DNA from: a virus
Length of the DNA stretch: 64,000 bases
Strand: one strand, 5' to 3'
Virus record (IMG/VR): IMGVR_UViG_3300024346_009227
Location: 52,975-116,974 of that record
The notes beneath the pieces are model-generated. The model did not search any database. It worked only from the letters and a program-made list of their open reading frames with translations, and had not been told where the DNA came from. Shown here piece after piece: positions 34,374-45,100 of this stretch (position 1 is the first letter of the stretch; each line of letters starts with the position of its first letter). Position numbers and translations under genes: made by a program.

Positions 34374-35057
34374 CTATGCTTTTATGATAAAATTAACGAC
34401 TATCGCTGGTGGAATAATGCCGAATGCAGTTCCACCTCCAGTACTGGAATTAGTAACGGTATGGTTATGGTTAGTGCTTTCAGTTCCTGTGGTAGTTGCA
34501 TGGCTATGATCTTGATTAGCTGCTTGCATGTTAGGAGTTCCATTAGCACTTCTGCCAGCACCATCTCTCAAACCATATGATCCAGACGATCCTACATTTC
34601 TTCCCCAACCATGTGTATGATCAGCAGACACTGTACCACTTGTTCCTGAGTGTGTATGATTAGCGGTTTGCGTTCCTACTGTTGTAGCATGAGTGTGAGA
34701 AGCCATGTTAGCTTCAGATAAAGCAACTGTTTCTGCTCCTACATTTGATCCCAAAGTTCTAGTAGTTAGAGAAGTACCTGTTCCTGCACAAATTGGAATC
34801 CTACCCCTCATATCGGGCAAAGTAAAAGTATCGTTAGAATTTCCAGAACCATAAGTAGTTCCAATAACTTTAAATAAATCGCCATAATCCTTTCTACTAA
34901 CAGCACTTCCATTGCATAAAAGCCATCCGTTAGGAACTACAGATCCAGCAAAAAATCTTATAACACCAATAGGAGTAATGGATGATTGTAAACCTTGAAA
35001 GGAACTACCCTTAGGAGAATTAGTCGGTATCGAATTATAAGAAAAAGATCCAGCCAA
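34374..35057 (-). CDS. Tail collar fibre protein, copy 1
   Basis: A 227-aa protein using a TTG start (read as Met; AGGTGTAAA lies just upstream), beginning MAGSFSYNSIPTNSPKGSSF. Residues ~28-90 form a phage tail collar domain (GVIRFFAGSVVPNGWLLCNG … LPDMRGRIP). Residues ~120-200 carry repeated His-x-His motifs (SHTHATTVGTQ, DHTHGWGR, NHNHTVTN), which in T4 gp12-type fibres bind metal at a trimer axis. The C-terminus reads GIIPPAIVVNFIIKA. It is one of three tandem paralogues (34374, 35065, 35756), and the same domain ends the 2845-aa protein. A receptor-binding or fibre-tip role is expected. Confidence 0.8.
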   Translation of the reverse strand: MAGSFSYNSIPTNSPKGSSFQGLQSSITPIGVIRFFAGSVVPNGWLLCNGSAVSRKDYGDLFKVIGTTYGSGNSNDTFTLPDMRGRIPICAGTGTSLTTRTLGSNVGAETVALSEANMASHTHATTVGTQTANHTHSGTSGTVSADHTHGWGRNVGSSGSYGLRDGAGRSANGTPNMQAANQDHSHATTTGTESTNHNHTVTNSSTGGGTAFGIIPPAIVVNFIIKA

Positions 35058-35064
35058 TTTACAC

Positions 35065-35748
35065 CTATATTTTTATAATGAAATTAACAACTATGGATGG
35101 AGGCATAATGCCAAATGCCGTTCCGCTTCCAGTATTAGAGTTAGACACCGAATGATTGTGATTGGCACTTTCCGTTCCTGTTGTAGTAGCATGAGTATGG
35201 TTTTGCTGAATGCCACCAGTATTAGGTTGACCAGAACTACTAGCTGTTCCTGAGTCCATCAACCCATATGAACCAGATGTACCCGCAGTATGACTAAAGT
35301 AGTGGTTGTGATTTGTACTTTCACCCCCACTTGTTCCTGTGTGTGTATGTGTAACACTTTCTGTTCCAACTGTGGTTGCATGTGTATGAGAAGGCAAATT
35401 AGTTTCTGCTAATGTCGCTGTTTCTGCACCAAGAGTTGCTGCCAATGCCCTTGTGGTTAAACCAGAACCAGAACCAACACCAATAGGTAGTCTGCCTCTC
35501 ATGTCTGGTAAAGTAAATGTATTGTTAGAATTACCAACACCATAAGTAGTACCTATAATTTTAAATAAATCACTAAAAGCTATTCTGCTTACAATGCTTC
35601 CGTCACAAATTAACCATCCAATTGGAGCAACGGAACCAGCAAACATTTCTATTACACCAGTCGGTATGATTGGTGTTTTTATAGGCTCAAACGAACTACC
35701 TTTAGGGGAGTTAGTTGGTATCGAATTATAGGAAAAAGATCCAGCCAA
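35065..35748 (-). CDS. Tail collar fibre protein, copy 2
   Basis: A 227-aa paralogue of the preceding gene, also starting at TTG, with AGGTGAAAA just upstream. The collar block reads GVIEMFAGSVAPIGWLICDG and LPDMRGRLPIGVG, followed by His-x-His repeats (SHTHATTVGTE, NHNHYFSH, NHTHATTTG) and the end GIMPPSIVVNFIIKI. Most differences from copy 1 lie in the central His-rich and Gly/Ser-rich segment, the part likely to contact the receptor. The gap to the next copy is only 7 nt, so the three form one translational unit. Confidence 0.8.
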   Translation of the reverse strand: MAGSFSYNSIPTNSPKGSSFEPIKTPIIPTGVIEMFAGSVAPIGWLICDGSIVSRIAFSDLFKIIGTTYGVGNSNNTFTLPDMRGRLPIGVGSGSGLTTRALAATLGAETATLAETNLPSHTHATTVGTESVTHTHTGTSGGESTNHNHYFSHTAGTSGSYGLMDSGTASSSGQPNTGGIQQNHTHATTTGTESANHNHSVSNSNTGSGTAFGIMPPSIVVNFIIKI

Positions 35749-35755
35749 TTTTCAC

Positions 35756-36442
35756 CTATATCTTTATAATAAAATTAATGGCTATTGATGGAGGCATAAT
35801 CCCGAATGCAGTTCCACTACCTGTGTTAGAATTTGTAACTGAATGAGTATGTGTGGCACTTTGAGTTCCAAATGTAGTTGAATGAGTATGACCAACAGAA
35901 TTACCACCTGTTAATGGTGTTCCCGAACTGCTAGCAGTGGTTGAATCTATAATACCAACTTGTAAACCAGTAGTTCCTATAGGCTTATTGTAACTGTGCG
36001 TATGATTAACACTATGGCCACCGCTTGTACCTGTGTGAGTATGATTAGCACTTTGTGTTCCAACTGTAGCGGTATGGGTATGTGGTGGAAGATTTGTTTC
36101 TGCTAATGTTACTGTCTCTGCACCAATATTCGCCCCTAAAGTTCTAGCAGTAAGCGATGTGCCTGTTCCAGCACCTATGGGTAATCGCCCTCTCATATCT
36201 GGTAATGCAAATGTGGTGTTGGAATTACCAGCCCCATATGTGGTTCCAATAACTTTGAATAAATCGCCATAAGTCTTTCTACTGACAGCACTTCCGTCAC
36301 ATATAAGCCACCCATTTGGAGCAGTAGAACCAGCAAACATTTGAATAATACCAGACGATATAGTAGTCTCTTGAACTGCTTGAAACGCAGAACCTTTTGG
36401 AGAATTGCTTGGTATCATGCCATAGCTAAACGCTCCAGCCAT
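35756..36442 (-). CDS. Tail collar fibre protein, copy 3
   Basis: A 228-aa paralogue starting with ATG at 36442 (MAGAFSYGMIPSNSPKGSAF); a longer in-frame start lacks a ribosome site and does not match its siblings. The ATG overlaps the TAA of the 148-aa gene (TAATG), with GGGGGGAAGTT upstream. The collar block reads GIIQMFAGSTAPNGWLICDG and LPDMRGRLPIGAG, followed by four His-x-His units. This copy keeps ATG, whereas the other two use TTG. Triplicate tip proteins suggest either a mixed fibre or recent copy-number amplification. Confidence 0.8.
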   Translation of the reverse strand: MAGAFSYGMIPSNSPKGSAFQAVQETTISSGIIQMFAGSTAPNGWLICDGSAVSRKTYGDLFKVIGTTYGAGNSNTTFALPDMRGRLPIGAGTGTSLTARTLGANIGAETVTLAETNLPPHTHTATVGTQSANHTHTGTSGGHSVNHTHSYNKPIGTTGLQVGIIDSTTASSSGTPLTGGNSVGHTHSTTFGTQSATHTHSVTNSNTGSGTAFGIMPPSIAINFIIKI

Positions 36443-36888
36443 TAATAACTTCCCCCCATTACACAAACTTGCAATGCAGTAGTACTAGCAGTAGTAGTAA
36501 CACTAACAGAGGCAAAAAGTTTAAATGTAGATGGCAAAACAAGAGGATTGGCAAAAGTCAATGTGGTAGTAAATCCAGCAACAGTAGTTGAAGGAGTTAC
36601 AGCGGTCACAAGTATTTCTGTAAACAAATAAGCTGTAGTACCATCATGTACCCATATGCCTACGATATTACCAGCGGTAGGTGCTGTAAAAGCGGTAGAG
36701 CAAGCATTGACTTGAATAGCATCAATTCTTAGCCCATTAGTAGAAGTGGGTACAACCTCTACTATATTTGCTGCTGCAAGACTAGCTGTTACTGTTGGAC
36801 CTCTAGTTGTACACGCTGTTTGTGCTGCAAGTGTTTTTGCAACAAAGTATGGAGCTTGAGGAAAAATAGGTGTTGATGTAACTGGCAT
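36442..36888 (-). CDS. Hypothetical structural protein, Ala/Thr-rich
   Basis: A 148-aa protein beginning MPVTSTPIFPQAPYFVAKT, whose ATG overlaps the TAA of the 761-aa collagen-like gene (TAATG). It is rich in Thr, Ala and Val and beta-strand in character (NIVGIWVHDGTTAYLFTEILV; TLTFANPLVLPSTF), resembling small beta-sandwich virion proteins. It has no membrane helix. Position between the collagen-like fibre and the collar genes suggests a fibre-associated or adaptor role. No family recognised. Confidence 0.5.
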   Translation of the reverse strand: MPVTSTPIFPQAPYFVAKTLAAQTACTTRGPTVTASLAAANIVEVVPTSTNGLRIDAIQVNACSTAFTAPTAGNIVGIWVHDGTTAYLFTEILVTAVTPSTTVAGFTTTLTFANPLVLPSTFKLFASVSVTTTASTTALQVCVMGGSY

Positions 36889-39173
36889 TATAAACCTCCA
36901 AAGTTGTTAGCTAAGAAAACATTGCTTGCTGCTGATGGGGCGGTTGACCAAGACAATACGCCAGAACCACTAGTGATTATTACTCCACCATTAGCACCAT
37001 CTGTTGTTGGCAAAGTCCATATTACACTATTTGCTATATTGTCGCCAGCTTTGAATCCTACATAAGTTGTTCCATTTGCTGCCAGTTCATAAAATCTTAA
37101 TTCGCTTGTGTTGCCAGCAGAAGTATTAAAAGGAGTTAAATTTAAAGATCTTGCTAAATATAGTGCGTAGTTAGTATCTACATAAAGAAGATTAGTTCCA
37201 CCAAAGTTTTGTACTGTAAATAAATTTGCTGATGGAGAAGAAGATCCTTGGATAGCTATGCCAACTCCAGTCGAAACCTTTACTGTTGTGCCATCAAAAG
37301 TAAAGCTGGAAGATCCAGCAGCAGCATTGCTTCCATCTTTATAAACAACTTGATTTGCAGATCCAGCCACTGGGCCAGTTAAACCTTGGTTTCCTTGATT
37401 TCCTTGTGAGCCTTGATTTCCTGTTCCAGTTAAACCTTGGTTTCCTTGATTTCCTTGTGAGCCTTGATTTCCTGTTCCAGTTACTCCTTGGAAACCTTGG
37501 TTTCCTTGTCCTTGAAATCCTTGATCGCCCTGATGACCTTGAAAACCTTGTCTGCCTTGAAAACCCTGTTCTCCTTGCCACCCTTGATCGCCCTGATGAC
37601 CTTGAAAACCCTGTCTTCCTTGAAATCCTTGATCTCCTTGTGAGCCTTGATTGCCTTGATGGCCTTGAAATCCTTGTGTACCTGTTCCAGTTGAACCTTG
37701 TAAACCTTGCGATCCCTGTGAGCCATAACCTTGTGCTCCTTGTTGACCCTGCTGGCCTTGCTCACCTTGCAAACCATAGCCTTGAGCACCCTGTTCACCT
37801 TGTGATCCTTGTGAACCATAACCCTGCAATCCTTGTAAGCCTTGTAATCCCTGCGAACCAACTTGGCCTTGGCTACCTTGAAAACCTTGTTGACCCACTG
37901 AACCTTGTGACCCTTGAAATCCTTGCAATCCTCTTGATCCTTGTGCTCCTATTGCTCCCTGATCCCCCTGCTCTCCTGATCCTGATGGCATTGGAGTTGT
38001 AATTACACATGAACACTCTCCAGTATCGCCCTTAATACCTTGTCTACCTTGATTGCCTTCAAACCCTTGCCTTCCTTGACTTCCTTGAAAACCATCATAT
38101 CCTTGATAACCTTGAAAGCCTTGAACACCCTGATTTCCTTGTTCTCCTTGATATCCTCTTGCCCCAGTTAAACCTTGTTGACCTTGTTCGCCCTGATCTC
38201 CTTGTGGCCCTCTAATCTGCCCAATATTTTTCCAATAGATCGGAGAAATGTCAGTATGTATTAAACCATCGCCAATAGCAGCAACTCGACCACTTGGATC
38301 AGGACATGGATATGTTGCAGTGCCTTGACTTACATCTGTTAATACCCAAACATCATGCAAGATGGCCCCAACAGTTTCATCGTTGAATACATTTTGCCAA
38401 CTGTCAGAACCTATGATTACAGAACCATATCCTACATCACCTTGATAACCTTGATCTCCCTGATTTCCTTGATACCCCTGATTTCCGCTATAACCTTGTT
38501 CGCCTTGTTCACCTAATCCTTGATAGCCTTGATCGCCCTGTTCTCCTTTATTTCCTTGATCTCCCTGACTACCATTTGATCCTTGGCTACCTTGATTTCC
38601 AGTAGTTCCAACAACGCCTTGATGCCCTTGAAATCCTTGTGATCCAAAAGTACCTTGACTTCCTTGATCACCAACATCTCCTTTTAATCCTTGAAATCCC
38701 TGATCGCCTTGATTTCCCTGATCTCCTTGGTAGCCTTGATTGCCCTGATTCCCTTGATCTCCATAAACACCTTGATTTCCTTGATCTCCCTGATCTCCAT
38801 AAACACCTTGATTCCCTTGTCTTCCTTGATTGCCTTGATCGCCCTGATAACCTTGATCTCCTTGATATCCCTGATCACCTTGCGAGCCTTCATCTCCTTG
38901 ACTTCCTTGTTGACCTTGTGATCCTTGGTCACCTTGATCTCCTTGATTTCCTTGGTCGCCTTGGTGTCCTTGTCTTCCTTGAAAACCTTGAAAACCCTGT
39001 TCTCCTTGAGTGCTTTGAAAACCTTGATTTCCTTGATTTCCTTGATCTCCTTGAGAACCTTGTGCCCCTGGAACGCCTATAGATATCCAACCAGTATTAT
39101 TGTATACCCATGACCTTTCGCCAAATGTGTATATATCACCTAATTCTGGATCGTCAGGAAAATTTATTGGCAT
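36888..39173 (-). CDS. Collagen-like fibre protein (761 aa)
   Basis: The protein begins MPINFPDDPELGDIYTFGE, preceded by AGGACATACGAT. A ~34-residue N-terminal head leads into a collagen-like stretch of Gly-X-Gln triplets (GDQGNQGNQG) to ~245. A globular insert at ~245-320 (SDSWQNVFNDETVGAILHD; IYWKNIGQIRGPQG) is also present in the 2845-aa protein. A second collagenous run extends to ~600, interrupted by a short CSCVITTPMPSG break. The C-terminal ~160 residues form a globular domain ending SNVFLANNFGGL. Trimeric collagen helices with a globular tip are typical of receptor-reaching fibres. The Gln-rich Y position and absence of Pro-hydroxylation signals suit a bacterial cytoplasm. Confidence 0.8.
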   Translation of the reverse strand: MPINFPDDPELGDIYTFGERSWVYNNTGWISIGVPGAQGSQGDQGNQGNQGFQSTQGEQGFQGFQGRQGHQGDQGNQGDQGDQGSQGQQGSQGDEGSQGDQGYQGDQGYQGDQGNQGRQGNQGVYGDQGDQGNQGVYGDQGNQGNQGYQGDQGNQGDQGFQGLKGDVGDQGSQGTFGSQGFQGHQGVVGTTGNQGSQGSNGSQGDQGNKGEQGDQGYQGLGEQGEQGYSGNQGYQGNQGDQGYQGDVGYGSVIIGSDSWQNVFNDETVGAILHDVWVLTDVSQGTATYPCPDPSGRVAAIGDGLIHTDISPIYWKNIGQIRGPQGDQGEQGQQGLTGARGYQGEQGNQGVQGFQGYQGYDGFQGSQGRQGFEGNQGRQGIKGDTGECSCVITTPMPSGSGEQGDQGAIGAQGSRGLQGFQGSQGSVGQQGFQGSQGQVGSQGLQGLQGLQGYGSQGSQGEQGAQGYGLQGEQGQQGQQGAQGYGSQGSQGLQGSTGTGTQGFQGHQGNQGSQGDQGFQGRQGFQGHQGDQGWQGEQGFQGRQGFQGHQGDQGFQGQGNQGFQGVTGTGNQGSQGNQGNQGLTGTGNQGSQGNQGNQGLTGPVAGSANQVVYKDGSNAAAGSSSFTFDGTTVKVSTGVGIAIQGSSSPSANLFTVQNFGGTNLLYVDTNYALYLARSLNLTPFNTSAGNTSELRFYELAANGTTYVGFKAGDNIANSVIWTLPTTDGANGGVIITSGSGVLSWSTAPSAASNVFLANNFGGL
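37375..39080. repeat. Collagen-coding DNA repeats in the 761-aa fibre gene
   Basis: Nine-base repeat units based on CAAGGAGAT/CAAGGATTT (read leftward) recur throughout, coding Gly-X-Gln triplets. They create many spurious open frames in other registers. The repeats are interrupted at ~38215-38438 by the globular insert and near 37980-38030 by a short break. Slippage between units is a likely source of length variation. Confidence 0.85.
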
Positions 39174-39183
39174 ATCGTATGTC

Positions 39184-42100
39184 CTAAGTTTTTATTATGT
39201 AGTTCAATGCCATACTTGGCTGCATATTGTTATGTGGATTATCACCACCAGTATTGTTTTTATTTTCTATAACTGGAGTAAATGTATGTGTATGGTCTAA
39301 GTTTGGAGAGTTATTAGTATAAACATCCCAACCAGCTTTTTCATTTCCTCGAACTATAAGCCTATCTAAATAACCACCACCAAGATTAGCAAATCCATTT
39401 GCCCCTGTTCCCAATCCTGCTCCAGCAGCTATTAATTGACTATGATTATGTACTTGATTATTAGACATATAGCCAGTATTACCACCATTGCTACCATATA
39501 CAATATTAGGATGACTATGTGATGGTATTTGACTAGCATTTAAAGTAATAGTTTCTGCCCCTACTGTAACAGACAATCCTCTATTTGTTAAGCCACTTCC
39601 TTGCCCAACACCAATTATTGTTCTGCCTCTTAAGTCTGGTACTCCAAATGTAGTGCCATTTCCTGCACTATATGTTGTTCCAATTACAGCAAATAATGCA
39701 GAATAAGTAACTCTAGAATAAGTGTTTGTACCATCACACAACAACCATCCAGCAGGAGCAGTGCTACCAGCGAAAGCAACTATTGATCCACTTGGAGTTG
39801 AAACTGCTGCTGGTGAACTAACCCAATTTGTTCCATCGCTTGTAAGAACATTACCAATTGTTCCAACAGATGTAAGCCCAGTTCCACCAGAGCTAACAGT
39901 TAAAGTTGCTGATAATCCACCAGCAGTAATTGCATTTTGATTTATCCAAGCTGGAGCAGCAGAACCATTTGATTTAAGTATTTGCCCACTAGTTCCAGCA
40001 GCAAGCATAGCTGTTGATCCAGAACCAGTTTGATATGAAATTTGTCCTGCTGCACCGCCAGCTAAATGTGTAGCTACTGATGATTTTCCAGTTGTGTCTT
40101 GATTAAGTATAGGTATATCAGAAGCAACTAAAGCTCTAAATGATGGAGCACCAGTAGAACCATTGGGTGATGCAAGAATAGTATTTGCTGTTTGATTAAC
40201 TAGACCTATTGTAAATCCACCAGCAGTAGTAACTGGAGAACCAGAAAGACTAAATATTGCTGGTACAGATAAGGATACAGATGTTACTGATCCGCTGGAT
40301 TGAAATCCTTGAGATCCTTGAACACCAACTAAGCCTTGATAACCCTGATAACCTTGTGAGCCATTTGTGCCACTAGAACCCTGTGATCCAGTGCCACCAG
40401 TTGCTCCTTGATATCCTTGATTTCCAGAACTTCCTTGAAGACCTTGAAGACCTTGACTTCCATTTGTTCCTTGGGAACCCTGAGAACCTTGTGCTCCAGT
40501 AGATCCAATTATTCCTTGTAATCCTTGTCTTCCCTGATAACCCTGTTCACCAACAGATCCTTGAACACCTTGATTTCCTTGTCTTCCTTGAAAGCCAATA
40601 TCTCCTTGACTTCCTTGAACACCTTGAAATCCTTGATCGCCTTGATTTCCGTAAATTCCTTGCCTACCCTGATCCCCTTGGTTTCCTTGGAATCCTTGAA
40701 CGCCTTGAATACCTTGATAGCCTTGTGGCCCTCTAATAAAACCAATATTCTGCCAATAGATAGGGGCATTGCCATTGTATATTAAACCATTTCCAATATT
40801 TGCAATACCAATAGATGGGTTTGGGCATCCTTCTGTTGCAGTTCCTTGTTCAGTGTCTGTAATTATCCAAACATCACCAACAGTAGCACCAGAGGTTTCA
40901 ACATTAAATATATTTTCCCAAGTGTCAGAACCTTTAATGCTAACACCAGATCCTGTCTGACCTTGATAACCTTGATATCCCTGATGCCCTTGAATACCTT
41001 GACTTCCTTGGTTGCCTTGTAATCCTTGAAAACCCTGATAACCTTGAAATCCTTGTTGTCCTTGATCGCCTTGAAGACCTTGATTACCTTGGTTACCTTG
41101 AAATCCTTGTCTTCCTTGTAAACCTTGTCTTCCTTGAAAACCTTGATCTCCCTGTTCGCCTTGTTCGCCTTGTGTTCCTTGTCTGCCTTGAGATCCTTGA
41201 TTGCCTTGAAAACCTTGATTGCCCCTATTTCCCTGTTCACCTTGATCACCTTGATCACCTTGTTCGCCTTGATTTCCTTGAAAGCCTTGTCTTCCTTGAA
41301 AACCTTGATATCCTTGATCGCCTTGATCGCCCTGATATCCTTGATTGCCTTGATCTCCTTGGATTCCTTGTCTACCTTGTCTTCCTTGAGATCCTTGTAA
41401 TCCAAAATATCCCTGATAACCTTGATCGCCCTGTTCACCTTTTAGTCCTAGAAATCCTTGGTTTCCTCTTAATCCCTGATTTCCTTGGTATCCTTGTTCA
41501 CCTTGTTCACCTTGTTCGCCTTGTTCTCCTTGATAACCTTGATTACCTTGATCGCCCTTAGAAACCAATAACGCCCAACCATTATTTGGTGGCGAAGAAC
41601 CTAATGACCAAGCACCAATGTTTACCAATTGATAAAATGAACCTTGGTATGTAACCGCATCATTTAAAACATATGTTGTTAATGAAGACCAAGTGCCTAT
41701 GTATGAGAATGGAACTTCACCTTGATAACCCTGATCACCTTGTGTGCCTTGATGACCTTGATATCCTTGATATCCTTGATATCCTTGGTTACCTTGATAG
41801 CCTTGCTGTCCTTGGTTCCCCTGATTTCCTTGAAGACCTTGAAAGCCTTGATAACCTTGTTCGCCTTGATGCCCTTGATATCCTTGTGTTCCTTGAAAAC
41901 CCTGATAACCTTGATCACCTTGATTGCCTTGATGTCCTTGAAAACCTTGTAATCCTTGTAAACCCTGCAATCCCTGACTTCCTTGAAAACCAGAACCTTG
42001 ATGTCCTTGTAAGCCTTGTGCCCCTATAGATCCAACAGGTTGAATCCAAATTCCAGTAACGCCATCATATATAAATATGTATATAATGCCTGTCGTTGTG

Positions 42101-45100
42101 TCTAACCACATATCACCAGCATCTGGAGATGATGGGGCAGTAGAACTAGCAGTATATATACCTCTATTTATTCCTTGGTATCCCTGATACCCTTGATATC
42201 CAGTATCACCCTTATCACCAGTTCTTGCAAAAGTGAGCAATACTTCATCATCGTTAGAAAATGTTCCACTTCCAGATAAATAAGAAATTGTAACATCAAA
42301 GAAGCTAGGCTCTTGTTCTGATGAATTGCTTATAGTATAAAGTGCAAATACTGTAGAGTCATTTTTCTTAGATAATTTAAAGTGGCCCTTCATCGTGCTT
42401 GTTGAAGCAGAGATTGTAGCTAAGAATAGAGAAAGATCTATGTTTGCATTATTTGGATTATCATCAATTATAACATGCGTAGCTGATGCAAGAGAAGCAT
42501 TGTTAAATCTTATGTAGTTATCGCCTGGATCATTGATTGAATAATTATTTGTATCTATTTTATATTCAACTGTTACACCGCCAAAACTACCAGTTGATCC
42601 CTGATATCCTTGATCGCCTTGATTGCCATAATTACCTTGATCGCCTTGTAATCCCTGATCACCTTGATTTCCATGTTCTCCTTGATTGCCTTGATCTCCT
42701 TGTAAACCTTGTTCGCCCTGCCAACCTTGATCGCCTTGATTCCCCTGATTCCCTTGTTCTCCTTGAAATCCTTGCTCGCCCTGATTTCCTTGGAAACCCT
42801 GTTCGCCTTGAAATCCTTGCTCACCTTGGAAACCTTGATCGCCTTGATTTCCTTGGAAACCTTGCTCACCCTGATTACCTTGTTCTCCTTGGAATCCTTG
42901 ATCACCCTGTGAACCTTGTTCACCCTGCCAACCTTGATTTCCCTGATCTCCTTGAAAACCTTGAAATCCCTGCTCTCCTTGATTTCCTTGGAATCCTTGT
43001 TCACCTTGAAAACCTTGATTTCCTTGACTACCTTGAAATCCTTGATCGCCCTGTTCACCTTGATTGCCTTGATAGCCTTGTTCTCCTTGATTTCCTTGAA
43101 AACCCTGTTCGCCTTGATTGCCTTGATGGCCTTGTTCTCCTTGATTTCCTTGTGGACCTTGATTGCCCTGTTGACCTTGAAATCCTTGATAGCCTTGGAT
43201 TCCTTGTAAGCCCTGATTGCCTTGAAACCCTTGAAAACCCTGTTCGCCTATTACCGGCACTACGCTGACAGTTGTTCTTGCAAACGAATAATATGCGTTT
43301 CCTTCGGTATACCATTTAAGTGAATGTGCTGTGCTATCATCATTATTTGCATAAATCTTAACGATCATACGATTAGTAGAATCTATAGTCGTTGTTGTTA
43401 AAACTAAATCCATTAAGGTTTCTACTGCATTAGTACTATCAGTCCACCCTATCATTGGAGCATTTGTTGATAATATTGGCCCTATTGGGGTTCCAGTAGA
43501 GTTTGCTAATTGTATTGTAATATAAGTTTGTATGTGGTCGTTTGAGGCTTGCTTTAGAAAGTGTTGGTGGAATAACTGAGATCCACCTGGTATAACTGAA
43601 AACCCTAATTGTGGCGTTATAAAGCTGGCAATGAGCACATCATTTGTATTTCCAGCCAATGATGTTGTCACCATCTGCTGAGATGTTGCAATTGGAGTTA
43701 TAGAAAGTTGTTTATAGCCATTTACATCAGATGCAACAGAGTAATTAAAATAATATGTCTCTCCAGTAGATTCGCCTCTATATCCCTGATTACCTTGAAA
43801 TCCTTGATTACCTTGCAAACCTTGCAATCCCTGTTCGCCTTGGTATCCTTGTTCGCCTTGATCTCCTTGATCTCCTTGATCTCCTTGATTTCCTTGTTGT
43901 CCTTGAAATCCTTGATCTCCTTGATAGCCCTGATCGCCTTGAATACCTTGTTCGCCTTGATAACCTTGAAATCCTTGATGACCTTGAATCCCCTGCTCTC
44001 CCTGCTCTCCTTGAAATCCTTGGTGACCTTGATCACCTTGATTCCCTTGGAAACCTTGGTCACCCTGATTGCCCTGATTACCCTGTGAACCTTGGTATCC
44101 TTGGTCACCTTTCTGAGCAATCAATGTCCAAAAAGTTCCTTCTGCGGGGGTATCCCCAAGATTGCCACCATTAGAATGAATGCGATACCAAGTTTGCCCT
44201 AAATAAGTTGCTATATCACCTATAGCATATGATGCACCACCACTATAAGCACCTGTGAAATTCCATAATGCATCTGATCCTTGATTACCTTGATTACCTT
44301 GCTCACCTTGGTTGCCTTGGTTGCCTTGATAACCTTGATTTCCTTGCTCACCTTGATTTCCTTGCTCACCTTGAAAACCTTGGTCACCTTGATTTCCTTG
44401 ATTTCCTTGAAAACCTTGATCACCTTGAAACCCTTGATCGCCTTGGAAACCTTGTTCACCCTGTGACCCTTGCTGACCTTGGTTTCCTTGAAAACCCTGC
44501 TCTCCTTGATCACCTTGGCTACCTTGATCTCCCTGATTTCCTTGTGAGCCTTGATATCCTTGATCGCCTTGCGAGCCAACAATACCAATAGACAGAGTAA
44601 CAAAATCTTCGTTGTTTATTACTCCATATGTACTAACTAGTGCCACATTAAATATTACATAACTTCCATCTTCAGTATCGTTTGTTGCAGTACCATCTAC
44701 GCAAGAAGTTATTTGATAAGTAACATATGTTGAAGGATTTGCTTGACTTGTTAGGGTTAAATAACCACTCTGAATACTTAAGAATAAATCATGTAGCGTA
44801 GTATTTAATCCGTATGGATTATCATCTACTTTAACTTGAGTGGCCGAAGTAAAAGGATCAGCATTAAAACTTATATAATCATTGGTAGGATCAAGATCTG
44901 TAAGAGTTGTTGTATTTACTTTGTATGTCCAAGACAATGCAGCAATTCCACGCTCGCCTTGATCTCCCTGATTTCCTTGCGAACCTTGCTCACCTTGCCA
45001 ACCTTGATAACCCTGTTCCCCTTGTGATCCTTGATTACCCTGTTCTCCTTGATTGCCTTGAAAACCTTGTTCTCCCTGATTTCCTTGATCTCCCTGATTT

